This document shows positions 34,001-41,706 of a stretch of DNA of 64,000 nucleotides, in pieces. Both the position numbers and the translations under genes were made by a program. Position 1 is the stretch's first letter, and every line of letters begins with the position of its first letter. The notes below the pieces were generated by a model. That model saw nothing but the letters and a program-made list of their open reading frames with translations, did no database searches and was not told where the DNA came from. Where the stretch lies: assembly GCA_965222315.1 (NCBI GenBank), contig OZ244951.1:1-64000 (forward strand). The letters are read 5' to 3'. This DNA comes from JACKII01 sp965222315. GTDB taxonomy: Bacteria > Pseudomonadota > Alphaproteobacteria > Bin95.

Positions 34001-34311
34001 GTGACGCCGAGCGTCATGGCATTATAGAGCTTCTCGTTCGCGCTCAGCAGCCCTTCCTGCATCGCGGGTGCACACAGATCGCGCACGATCTGGTCGATGG
34101 CGTTGGTTGAAAGCGGATAGCTCTTTCCCCGATAGTCAAAGCGCCGCTTTTTCATCTCGTCGATCAGCACGCTCTTGAGCACGACCGCCTTGTTGCCCTC
34201 GCGCAACTCCAGCGCTTTCGCCGAAGGCATATAAGTCCAGCCGAGCGCAATCAGCGTATGAAGGGCTGGGATATGGGCGGAGGACAGTTCGGCAGTATTA
34301 GGTCTAGTCAC
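31039..34311 (-). CDS. hsdR: Type I restriction enzyme R subunit
   Basis: HsdR supplies the ATP-driven DNA translocase and nuclease of a type I restriction complex. The 1090-residue product has the N-terminal nuclease motif (RRPDIVCFINGLPVVVIEAKRP), Walker A WHTTGSGKSLTM near 340, the DEGH box (LIDEGHRSQ) and later helicase motifs (ALVYIDKPLKQHSLIQAIARVNR-like). Its ATG overlaps the stop of the SIR2-like gene by 4 nt, and YgjP follows immediately. It looks intact. Confidence 0.95.
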   Translation of the reverse strand: MTRPNTAELSSAHIPALHTLIALGWTYMPSAKALELREGNKAVVLKSVLIDEMKKRRFDYRGKSYPLSTNAIDQIVRDLCAPAMQEGLLSANEKLYNAMTLGVTVTEFVDGKKHSPTVKIIDWDWPESNSFIVSDEFEVLSTDGTHTRRPDIVCFINGLPVVVIEAKRPDSGNPNMSLVDEGISQNIRNQKHDEIPHLFAYSQLLLSISGTEGRYGTTRTPKKFWAKWREEAFDESHFEGIKNTRLALEDHDALLYGKPPNVQQHFLSLWSGVQFVTDQDRLLISLLSKDRLVEFIRFFILFDKKAGKVAARYQQVFGIKALIDRISVIRPDGGREGGVIWHTTGSGKSLTMVFLCKAMLLHQNLTQCRVFVVTDRVDLEKQLARTFLHSGAFGETRGIKKEENRAKASTGRDLAKRIGKGNERIIFSIINKFGTASRLPECYNPSENIIVLIDEGHRSQSGENHERMKKALPNASYVAFTGTPLLKNDKTTNKFGPIVHAYTMQRAVQDGTVTPLLYEERRPVLDINAGAIDNWFDKITAGLSDKQKSDLKEKYGKRGQVYGSAGRIRLIAWDIAIHFNENFKKLGKDLKGQLATDSKLSAVRYKKELDATGLVTSAIVISPPDTREGHAEVDEAELPEVQQWWKSNVKGDPEDYEREVIEAFSEPGAPDILIVVDKLLTGFDEPKNAVLYIDKPLKQHSLIQAIARVNRLHEEKKYGLLIDYRGILKELDTAITEYQDLAEKTQGGFDIEDIEGLYSEVSTEYKRLPKLHAALWAIFSDVKNRSDREQYRQILIPQIETNADGVAVDLRQKVREDFYEALTEFGMCLKVALGSRSFFEDASITEAQIQTYKRDLKFFSELRRTAKQDAQETIDFSAYEEQIRRLVDQHVVGEEVRDADGVYIVNELGNQEAPEEWTEEKVKNETDIIRSRVKRTIEQELADDPYAQAYFSELLKQAIKEAEALFDHPFKQYALFKDFEEKVSNREVDGVPSKLQGNKHAAAYFGILKLTSTGENNDNHTENFADISLEIEKIVSDAVAENTLSPQNIEAAIRKGVLPLLFKKIGLDNAKKATEQIVEVTKIGLSRGEL

Positions 34312-35864
34312 GAAGGCTCTCCCGGCTGTCCGTCAGAGAGCTTCTCCAGGATTGCATCAGTCCAAATCTTACCGTCGGTAGTTGTCCGAGTACTTCCATC
34401 GACACGGACGATATGCACGCGCTCGCGAGCCGACGCGGGAAGGCGCATCTTTTCTTCAAGATGCCTTTTGCGGTCCGTGTCAGTGTCCGGGCCATTCAGC
34501 ACGACCCAAAACAATGTCCGGTTTTCATCTTCAACCAACTGCCGGAATAGCCCGTTGATATGATTATCATCGATATTGAAGTTATATCCGATGGCGACGA
34601 TAGCGTCCGCTGTCTTCAGCCGGTCGTAAAGTTCGACGTAACGTCTGGACATGTTAATCGACGTTAGGGGTTTAACTCCACTTTGCGTAAGCATGAACGG
34701 TACATGAATTTGATCCGGGGGAACTTCCTCGTCTAACGCTTTTATAACGGTGTTTTTATAGGGGTTGTAGAAATCATTCAGGCTGCCATTGAGGTGGTAA
34801 ATCGCGCTTCTCTCGATGGATGCATCTGCGATCTCCTCAACCAGATTGTTGTAGTTAGCTGTGCCGATCCCGACAATTTCGTGGTCGCCAGAATTTAGCA
34901 CACCCATTTCATGATAATATCCACTGGCCTCCCGGTCGATTTTTTCTTCGAGTTGCTTTTTCATGTAATTGCGGGTGGTATTCAGAAAAATTACCATTTT
35001 TGTAAATTTGGCCCAATCCTCTCTTGGCGAATAAAGATAGCGCCAGTGACTATCAATCAGCGCCTGGTAATCGAGCACTTCCGTAAACAGCAATTCGAGG
35101 GTTTCCCGAAGAAGTGCCAAGAGGATGTCCTGGATTGAAGCGCCGTCCGCCAAGGGCTGCTGGCTCCCTGACTTTAGCAGAAGGTCTAGGGCCGCGTTTC
35201 CGATCCGGTCAAACTCCAGACGGAACATTCCTGTAATGTCGTCGAATATCGACAGGTCGTCCGGCGCTTCTGTGAAAATCTCTTGATTCACCCGCTGCAC
35301 CAGTTCCTGGCCATATGCTCCAATCAGCAACTGGAGGATAGACGACGCATATTTTTCGATCTGGACGGTGTCACCATCTTGCCGAATAACATCGAGCACA
35401 GCTGAGTAAAACTCAGACTCGAACAGCTTTACATCCCTGGCGAGCGTTTCATTGACCTTGATTGCTTGGCTATAGGTTTCACTGCCGTAATCTTTGCCGG
35501 TGCAGTTCTTGAAATTTTCAGCGACCTTTTCACTCGAAATGCAGCAGTTGTTGCAAGCTTTCTCAAATAGGCTGTCCAGGTCATTCAGGCGCTCTACGAT
35601 AATTTTTTTCCGGTATTCGATTGACGACTCAATTAATGAGCGAAATTCGGTCTTCCCAAATGCATGAATACGCTTTCCACGATAGTTTTCTGGCAGCCAC
35701 TTTGTGGCATAAATCGTTCGATCACTGATTAATTTCAGGTTTTCGCGGAATTGAGTTTTCTCAGCCGTGTTGTCCTGCCGGAACAGGTCGATTGCGAACT
35801 TTCCGCCAAGAGGCAATCCATATCCGACTTCTGCACCAGCGCCAAAAAACAGTCCAAACTTCAT
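34308..35864 (-). CDS. SIR2-like (Rossmann, NAD-binding) protein inside the type I R-M operon
   Basis: The 518-residue product has the order of a SIR2-like domain. FFGAGAEVGYGLP (7-18) matches the NAD-binding GAGxSxxxGLP motif, GIGTANYNNL (332-341) matches the TTNYDxL motif, YHLNGS (356-361) matches KLHGS, and IGYNFNIDDNHI (425-436) matches the GYSxxDxxI motif. SIR2-like effectors in defence systems hydrolyse NAD. Here the usual catalytic His (of HG) is Asn359, with a His two residues earlier, so activity is uncertain. A long helical insert (about 70-310) lies between the motifs. ATGA overlaps tie it to hsdS and hsdR. The assignment is by motif only. Confidence 0.68.
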   Translation of the reverse strand: MKFGLFFGAGAEVGYGLPLGGKFAIDLFRQDNTAEKTQFRENLKLISDRTIYATKWLPENYRGKRIHAFGKTEFRSLIESSIEYRKKIIVERLNDLDSLFEKACNNCCISSEKVAENFKNCTGKDYGSETYSQAIKVNETLARDVKLFESEFYSAVLDVIRQDGDTVQIEKYASSILQLLIGAYGQELVQRVNQEIFTEAPDDLSIFDDITGMFRLEFDRIGNAALDLLLKSGSQQPLADGASIQDILLALLRETLELLFTEVLDYQALIDSHWRYLYSPREDWAKFTKMVIFLNTTRNYMKKQLEEKIDREASGYYHEMGVLNSGDHEIVGIGTANYNNLVEEIADASIERSAIYHLNGSLNDFYNPYKNTVIKALDEEVPPDQIHVPFMLTQSGVKPLTSINMSRRYVELYDRLKTADAIVAIGYNFNIDDNHINGLFRQLVEDENRTLFWVVLNGPDTDTDRKRHLEEKMRLPASARERVHIVRVDGSTRTTTDGKIWTDAILEKLSDGQPGEPS

Positions 35865-37126
35865 GCCGCTATCTCCTTAAATTGAACCCGCCGCTTACCT
35901 GTGAGAAGTTGCTGCATCAGGGCGGATTTTTCAGCTTTTAGAGCCTGTAAATTAGCAAGGCGCTTTTCAGTTTCACTATCTGCTGAAAGAATCGCCGCTG
36001 ATATGGCCGCTTGTTCGTTGGGATCAGGAATTTGGACTGGTAGACTCTCCAGAGTTTCAAGCCTTATTCCTTTAACAGTGCTGCCTGTGCCCCTTAATTC
36101 TATCACTGGAGCCCAATAACGAAGCAAAATGAAAAGATAATCATCGCTCAACGATTCATTCGGAATAAATGCTTTCAAATCCTGATTGATGGCAACAGGG
36201 ATAGACGCTCTGATCACACTTCCGACCGCCATCCGAGTGGCCGTTATTACACGCCCAGCCTCAACAATCTTAGAAGATGATGCCTTCAACCCCTCTACCG
36301 TTATAGAATCTATCGTCTGGCGAAGGTAGAGACCGCCCATATCTTTGACGGACGCCCACGCAATGTTTCCACCCCAGTATTCTTGTTTTGATTTGTCAGG
36401 TGTGCCTCCACCAAAAATTGACAGAAGAAAGTCGCTTAAAATTCCGCGCCGCCACTCCCCATTGAACCCCGGCAGGCGCTTTTTGCCGGTGAGGAGTTGC
36501 TGCATGAGGGCTTTTTTCTGGGCCTGGCTGTTTTCGATCAGCTTTTCGGTCGTCTCAATCGCCCGGTCCCAGGTGGACAGGATTTCAGCGATTTTGCGCT
36601 GCTCCTCGACCGGCGGCAGGTCAAAATTCCAATCCAGCCACTTCTCCGTCTTGAAAATCATCTTTTCGATATGAACGCCGATGCTGGAATGAAAGCATGT
36701 TTGCTGAAAATAAACCGAGTGAGACAGGTATTTTAGAAACTCCAAGTCGATAGATTTCTTTCCACGCAGAACCGCATACTCATTCGATACGGTGGAGCCG
36801 TCCAATTCTGCGGGTACCAATCCGCACGCGCCGTGAACAATTTGCCGTTTCGAGATCAAAAAATCGCCGGACTTAACCTTAAACTGCGATTTCACCGAGA
36901 TATCGGCTCCCCGCTTTGTTTCGCGCTTAACGACGCCGCCACGACCACGCTTCACGGTGACTAGGTCATATACGGCATCGTCGAGCAACTTGACCGGACG
37001 CTTCTCTTCAAAGAGGTGATTGCGCAGCGGGCCGCGCTGCCAACCCTCGGGAGGGTCCGCTCTCAGAACAGGGATGCCCGGTTGCACGGTTTCCGGATAT
37101 CCAGTTGATTTCGAAATCTTCGTCAT
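35861..37126 (-). CDS. hsdS: Type I restriction enzyme S (specificity) subunit, two TRDs
   Basis: HsdS sets the DNA target of the modification and restriction complex. The 421-residue product has two target-recognition domains, each followed by a conserved helix: NFDLPPVEEQRKIAEILSTWD ... KKALMQQLLTGKKR near 165-215 and IPDPNEQAAISAAILSAD ... KSALMQQLLTGKRR near 365-412. The matching repeats are typical of full-length HsdS and are sites where domains are swapped. It overlaps rhuM and the SIR2-like gene by 4 nt each. Confidence 0.93.
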   Translation of the reverse strand: MTKISKSTGYPETVQPGIPVLRADPPEGWQRGPLRNHLFEEKRPVKLLDDAVYDLVTVKRGRGGVVKRETKRGADISVKSQFKVKSGDFLISKRQIVHGACGLVPAELDGSTVSNEYAVLRGKKSIDLEFLKYLSHSVYFQQTCFHSSIGVHIEKMIFKTEKWLDWNFDLPPVEEQRKIAEILSTWDRAIETTEKLIENSQAQKKALMQQLLTGKKRLPGFNGEWRRGILSDFLLSIFGGGTPDKSKQEYWGGNIAWASVKDMGGLYLRQTIDSITVEGLKASSSKIVEAGRVITATRMAVGSVIRASIPVAINQDLKAFIPNESLSDDYLFILLRYWAPVIELRGTGSTVKGIRLETLESLPVQIPDPNEQAAISAAILSADSETEKRLANLQALKAEKSALMQQLLTGKRRVQFKEIAA

Positions 37127-38184
37127 GACTTCTTTGCCTGCCCCTTGGTTTTTCGTGCCGCTTTCGGCTTCACCGCCTCCAGCTTCTTCGCCTTCTGCAC
37201 GGCTTCCAGAAAATGCTGCTCTGCGGGGCTGGGGGCGTTGATTGCGCGGGCATGCCAGCGCTCGTATTCCGCGCCGCCTTTGTCCTTGGCGATCTGCGCG
37301 CTCACGCGTCCGGCATGGGTCAGGACATCGCGGTCGCCGAGCTTCAGGAAATCATCGAGCTTGGCAATCCAATCCCGCATGGTCATCGTTCGCCGGTTCA
37401 TCGCCTGAAGCTCGGCAAATTCCAGATAGGCGGTGACGATCCGGTTGAGCGCTTCGATCTCGTCCGCGCTCAGATAATTTTTGGCGATAACAGCATCCGC
37501 CTTACGCGGCGGGCCGCCCTTCGGCTGGTTCGCCCAGGAGGTAAGCCCCATATGGTCCTTGTTTGCGTCCGCGCGGGTGACCACGATCTCCGCCGCCGTA
37601 TGGCCATGCGCCGCCCAGTGCATTTTGTTCTGCACGGTCTGGAAAAAGAGCTGGGAGGCTTCAGCGCTCTGGTCGTAATCCACGCTGGTGGCGTAGATAT
37701 CCAGCACCTTCTTGTAGAACAGCTTTTCCGAGGAGCGGATATCGCGGATACGCGCCAGCAGCTCTTCGAAGTAATCCGCATCCGGGTCTTTCAGGCGCTC
37801 GTCATTCATGACGAAGCCCTTGACCAGATATTCAGAGAGGGAGGCAGACGCCCAGCGCCGGAACTGCGTGCCGCGCGGGGAGCGTACCCGGAAGCCAATC
37901 GCCATGATCATGGGCAGATTGTAGTGTGAGACCTGCCGCTCCACCTGCCTGCCGCCTTCGTTGCGAACTATTGAGTAACTCTCAATAGTTGCCTCGGGCT
38001 GCTCTCCCTCCGCGATTATCCCCTTGATATGCTTGTTGATATTGGAAACGCTGGTCTGAAAAAGTTCGGCCAATTCGATCTGGGTCAGCCAGACATTGCC
38101 GTCAATTTCCTTCAGCATGACCTGTGTCAGGCCATCTTCGGTCTGATAGAGGATAAGCTCGCCCTTGGGGGTCATATCATTCAT
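37123..38184 (-). CDS. RhuM family protein
   Basis: The 353-residue product matches RhuM: ILYQTEDGLTQVMLKEIDGNVWLTQIELAELFQTSVSNINKHIKGI at the start, then VSHYNLPMIMAIGFRVRSPRGTQFRRWA. These segments look like a DNA-binding, KilA-N/Bro-type start. RhuM genes are very often embedded in type I restriction operons, as here between hsdM and hsdS with 4-nt overlaps both sides. The function is not established; a regulatory or partner-toxin role is proposed by others. A Lys/Ala-rich tail ends the protein. Confidence 0.9.
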   Translation of the reverse strand: MNDMTPKGELILYQTEDGLTQVMLKEIDGNVWLTQIELAELFQTSVSNINKHIKGIIAEGEQPEATIESYSIVRNEGGRQVERQVSHYNLPMIMAIGFRVRSPRGTQFRRWASASLSEYLVKGFVMNDERLKDPDADYFEELLARIRDIRSSEKLFYKKVLDIYATSVDYDQSAEASQLFFQTVQNKMHWAAHGHTAAEIVVTRADANKDHMGLTSWANQPKGGPPRKADAVIAKNYLSADEIEALNRIVTAYLEFAELQAMNRRTMTMRDWIAKLDDFLKLGDRDVLTHAGRVSAQIAKDKGGAEYERWHARAINAPSPAEQHFLEAVQKAKKLEAVKPKAARKTKGQAKKS

Positions 38185-39695
38185 GACACGTACCCCAGCT
38201 CTTTGAGATAGCCCTCCATCTTGAGCTCAAGCTCGGCCAGTTCGGCCTTGAGCTTCTCGCGCTCGACGCGCACGGCCATCAGGTCGATCTCTTCTTCTTC
38301 CTCAAACGTATCCACATAACGCGGAATGTTGAGGTTGAAGTCGTTCTCCGCCATCTCCTCAGGGCTGGCCAGATAGGCGTATTTATCGACGCTCTGCCGC
38401 TCCTGATAGGTTTTGACGATACGCGCGATATATTCCTCGGAGAGCTGATTCTGGTTCTTGCCGGAGATGAAATCCCGGCTCGCATCGATAAAGAGCGTGT
38501 TCTTGTCTGCCTTGTTCTTGCGCAGCACCAGGATCGCCGCCGGAATGCCCGTGCCGTAGAAGAGCTTCTCGGGCAGGCCGATCACCGCATCGAGCAGGTT
38601 TTCCTCGACCAGCTTCTGGCGGATTTTGCCTTCGCTGGAGCCTCGGAACAGCACGCCATGCGGCGCGACAACTGCCATGCGCCCGGTCTTGGGCTTCATG
38701 GTCTCAACCATATGCAGGATGAAGGCGTAATCGCCCTTGGTCTTGGGCGGGATGCCGCGCTTGAAGCGCGAGAACTTATCGCTCTCCGCCGTGCCGTGGC
38801 CCCATTTCTCCAGGCTGAAAGGCGGATTGGCGACAACCACATCGAAATGCTTAAGCCGGTCATCGCCATCCAGGAGCTTGGGATAACGGATCGTATCGCC
38901 CCATTCGATCCGGTGATTGTCCTCGCCGTGGAGGAACATGTTCATTTTTGCAAGCGCCCAGGTGCTGCCGATGGCTTCCTGGCCATAGAGCGCGTATTTT
39001 TTTGAGCCGCTGTTTTCGATCTGGATGCGCCGCCCGCATTTCATGAGCAATGAGCCGGACCCGCATGTCGGATCGCAAATCTCATCGCCCTCCTTGGGCG
39101 CGACCAGTTCAGCCATCAGTTCGGACACTTCGGGAGGCGTATAAAACTCGCCAGCCTTGCGTCCGGAATCCGCGGCGAATTGCTTGATCAGATACTCATA
39201 GGCGTTGCCGATGATATCGAGCCGACCGATCCGGCTTGGCGCAAGGTTGAGCTTTTCCTTGGCAAAGTCTTCGAGCAGATGGCGCAGCAGTTCATTTTTT
39301 TGCGCCTCTTCCCCAAGTCTGTTGGAGTTGAAGCTAATGTCCTGAAAGACATCACGCAGCTTCGAAATATTGGCTTCTTCAATCGCATGAAGCGCCTTAT
39401 CGATGCGCTCGCCGTTACCGGCCTCGTGCCGCCGTTTGTAAAGCGCGTAAAAATTAGCAGACGGTGGCAAAACAAAACGCTCGTTCTTGAGCATCTCCTC
39501 AATGAGCTCAGGCTCATCGCCATACTCTTTCTTGTAATGATCGTAGTGATCCTGCCAGACATCACTAATATATTTCAAAAACAGCATCGTGAGTACATAG
39601 TCTTTATAGACCGCGCCATCGACGGTGCCCCGGAATGTATCGCAGGCTTCCCAAACAGCCTTGTTGATATCGTCCTGACGGATTTGCGTGCTCAT
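38181..39695 (-). CDS. hsdM: Type I restriction-modification M subunit (N6-adenine methylase)
   Basis: The 504-residue product has the N-terminal HsdM domain, SAM-binding motif DPTCGSGSLLMK and catalytic NPPFSLEKWG. It methylates adenine in the target chosen by HsdS. ATG 39695 is selected because AAAGGGGGATAA lies just upstream and the protein then begins MSTQIRQDDINKAVWEA, the normal start; an earlier in-frame ATG at 39818 lies inside the upstream half-HsdS gene. The half-HsdS stop is 4 nt before it. It overlaps rhuM by 4 nt at its end. Confidence 0.95.
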   Translation of the reverse strand: MSTQIRQDDINKAVWEACDTFRGTVDGAVYKDYVLTMLFLKYISDVWQDHYDHYKKEYGDEPELIEEMLKNERFVLPPSANFYALYKRRHEAGNGERIDKALHAIEEANISKLRDVFQDISFNSNRLGEEAQKNELLRHLLEDFAKEKLNLAPSRIGRLDIIGNAYEYLIKQFAADSGRKAGEFYTPPEVSELMAELVAPKEGDEICDPTCGSGSLLMKCGRRIQIENSGSKKYALYGQEAIGSTWALAKMNMFLHGEDNHRIEWGDTIRYPKLLDGDDRLKHFDVVVANPPFSLEKWGHGTAESDKFSRFKRGIPPKTKGDYAFILHMVETMKPKTGRMAVVAPHGVLFRGSSEGKIRQKLVEENLLDAVIGLPEKLFYGTGIPAAILVLRKNKADKNTLFIDASRDFISGKNQNQLSEEYIARIVKTYQERQSVDKYAYLASPEEMAENDFNLNIPRYVDTFEEEEEIDLMAVRVEREKLKAELAELELKMEGYLKELGYVS

Positions 39696-39699
39696 GGAT

Positions 39700-40302
39700 T
39701 TATCCCCCTTTGCGTTGGAAGAGTGCGCTGGCAAGCGCCTCAAGTTGGGTGTTGCGGTTTTCGATAAGTTTGTTGAGTGCGGCGCGTTCATGCCGGGCTG
39801 CCTGCCAGAAGGCGACAATCAGCTCTTGTTCATGCCGTGGCGGTACGACAACGGGCAGGTCTTCAAGCACTGCCTTTCGGATGTTCAGGATGTGCGCGCC
39901 GGTTGCCGAGCGTTGCAGATAATCCTGGGTGGGTTTTTGGTTGATCTGCCAGGCCAAGAATTCTGGGCAGAGTTGCTCCGGGTCGCGAACGCTCAGAACA
40001 AAGAACTGGGGGCCACAGACCGTTCGGGGCGGCACACCCGGCAGAGCATAGGCGAGCGTTCTGGTCCCCCTGGCCGAGAACAGAACGTCGTTCTCGCTTA
40101 GCCATGCAGGCTCTTTCTTGGAGGGCAGGGACACCTTCGCCACATCATTCCAGTCCACATCCGCGTCAAGACTCACATTGCGAAGTTGTATGAAGCGCAC
40201 ATCGCCGCTTTCGAGAGCGTCCGCGGAGCTGCGCAGAGGGTAGCCGGCGGAGATGGCGGCACCCTCGTTTAGCTTTATGGAAAATATTGCATCATTCCTC
40301 AT
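39700..40302 (-). CDS. Single-TRD (half) type I specificity subunit
   Basis: The 200-residue product resembles one half of HsdS: a target-recognition domain (FIQLRNVSLDADVDWNDV ... ENDVLFSARGTRT) followed by the conserved helix region (VVVPPRHEQELIVAFWQAARHERAALNKLIENRNTQLEALASALFQRKGG). It is the first gene of the defence operon, before hsdM, while a full HsdS lies three genes further. Half-S subunits can pair to make a new specificity. An in-frame ATG at 40329 is possible, but the -10 box would then lie in the gene. Confidence 0.8.
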   Translation of the reverse strand: MRNDAIFSIKLNEGAAISAGYPLRSSADALESGDVRFIQLRNVSLDADVDWNDVAKVSLPSKKEPAWLSENDVLFSARGTRTLAYALPGVPPRTVCGPQFFVLSVRDPEQLCPEFLAWQINQKPTQDYLQRSATGAHILNIRKAVLEDLPVVVPPRHEQELIVAFWQAARHERAALNKLIENRNTQLEALASALFQRKGG

Positions 40303-40311
40303 GGTGCATCC

Positions 40312-40340
40312 AATGTAGGCGCGGCACATACCAGAGTCAA
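40312..40340 (-). promoter_or_regulatory. Promoter of the defence operon
   Basis: On the minus strand TTGACT (40340-40335) and TACATT (40317-40312) are 17 bp apart. The expected start of transcription is about 40305, only some 3 nt before the ATG at 40302, so the first gene would be read from a leaderless or nearly leaderless mRNA. A CATCAT-N5-ATGATG palindrome at 40352-40368 lies just upstream of the -35 and may be an operator. Confidence 0.6.
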
Positions 40341-40368
40341 TGATAAATTTGCATCATCGTCCATGATG

Positions 40369-40721
40369 TGAATTTTGGCGCATTCGGCACAAGGCCGACA
40401 CGGGCTCTCGTGCACCGAGCCCGTCTTCGCCGGTCTCGGCCATTCGGCATCGATCCCTTGCGCGATTCCGGCCAGCCGTAAACGGCTGACGCTTCCTCTT
40501 TTTTCGGGGCCTGCGGCCCCGTCCTCCGTCAAGACCAAGCCCTCCGCCTTACGGCTGCGGGCGCCGTGCGCGGTTTCCCCGGCCTTCCTTCGCTGCGCTC
40601 TCGTGCAGGCCGGGTGATCCCCCTCCGCGCACGGCGGTCTGTGACGGCCGTCCCCCCGCTCATTGGCGCGGGCCTAGTCCGGTTGCATGCGCAACCGGCT
40701 AACCAAGAGGGGAAAAAGCCA
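40369..40721. other. GC-rich non-coding region before ardC with hairpins
   Basis: No gene with protein character is seen in this 350-nt stretch. It contains several inverted repeats, including CGGGGCC-TGC-GGCCCCG (40505-40521) and CCGGTTGC-ATGC-GCAACCGG (40679-40698). The latter lies 24 nt before the ardC ATG and may be its operator. Similar GC-rich, hairpin-rich leaders precede ardC genes on alphaproteobacterial elements, by general experience. A transfer-origin or single-strand-promoter role is possible. Confidence 0.5.
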
Positions 40722-41630
40722 ATGAAAAAAGACATTTACCAGAAAGTGACCGACAAGATTATTGCCGATCTGGAGCAGGGCGAGCTGACTTGGCTCAAGC
40801 CGTGGAGCAGCGGCAATCTTGAAGGCAAAATCACCAGGCCGCTACGGCATAACGGGCTGCCCTATAACGGCATCAATGTCTTGATGCTTTGGGGCGCGAG
40901 CGTCGAGGCCGGTTATCTTTCGCCGTACTGGATGACCTATAAACAGGCCAAGGAGCTTGGCGCGCATGTCCGCAAGGGCGAGCGCGGCAATCTGGTGGTC
41001 TATGCCAACACCATCACCAAGACCGAAGAACAGGACGATGGCAGCGAGGAAGAGCGCAAAATCCCGTTCATGAAGGGCTACAGCGTTTTCAATGTGGAGC
41101 AGATCGAGGGCTTGCCTGACCATTACTATATCAGGCCCGAGCCGGTCATTGATCCGGCTTCACGGATCGAGCATGCGGACGCGTTTTTCACAAACACGGG
41201 TGCCGACATCCGCCACGGGGGGAACAGCGCCCATTACAGCGGCGGCAGCGATCATGTGCAGATGCCAGCCTTCGAGACGTTCCGCAGCCCCGAAAGCTAC
41301 TATGCCACGCTGGCGCACGAACTGACGCATTGGACGAAACACAAAACCCGCCTTGACCGTGACTTTGGCCGCAAGCGCTGGGGCGATGAAGGCTATGCCC
41401 GCGAAGAGCTGGTGGCCGAGCTTGGCGCGGCGTTCCTTTGCGCCGATCTGGAACTGACGCCCGAGCCGGGGATGGATCACGCCGCCTATATCCAAAGCTG
41501 GCTGAAAGTTTTGAAGGAAGACAAGCGGGCGATCTTTGGTGCCGCCGCCCATGCGCAGCGGGCCGCGGATTTCCTGCACGGTCTCCAGCCTGCGACCGAA
41601 GAGGACGAGGAAAAAGGAGCCGCCGCCTGA
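40722..41630 (+). CDS. ardC: ArdC-like antirestriction protein (zincin domain)
   Basis: The 302-residue product starts MKKDIYQKVTDKIIADLEQG, the ssDNA-binding N-terminal domain. It has a YNGINVLMLW segment and a metallopeptidase motif TLAHELTHWTKH near 205. ArdC proteins protect incoming DNA from restriction of the recipient. ATG 40722 is chosen because AGAGGGGAAAAA lies upstream. It sits on an element that itself carries a type I system, so it may also guard against foreign restriction during transfer. Confidence 0.9.
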   Translation: MKKDIYQKVTDKIIADLEQGELTWLKPWSSGNLEGKITRPLRHNGLPYNGINVLMLWGASVEAGYLSPYWMTYKQAKELGAHVRKGERGNLVVYANTITKTEEQDDGSEEERKIPFMKGYSVFNVEQIEGLPDHYYIRPEPVIDPASRIEHADAFFTNTGADIRHGGNSAHYSGGSDHVQMPAFETFRSPESYYATLAHELTHWTKHKTRLDRDFGRKRWGDEGYAREELVAELGAAFLCADLELTPEPGMDHAAYIQSWLKVLKEDKRAIFGAAAHAQRAADFLHGLQPATEEDEEKGAAA

Positions 41631-41706
41631 GGCGGCTCTACCGCACCGGGGAAAATTTCGGCTGGCCTGACGGCCAGCCGAGCCAAATCTATGATAGAAT
41701 GCAAAC

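Noticed and set aside
40505..40521. Hairpin CGGGGCC-TGC-GGCCCCG as a terminator.
   Set aside because: The T-run lies upstream of the stem on the plus strand, which gives no U-tract after the hairpin on either transcript.
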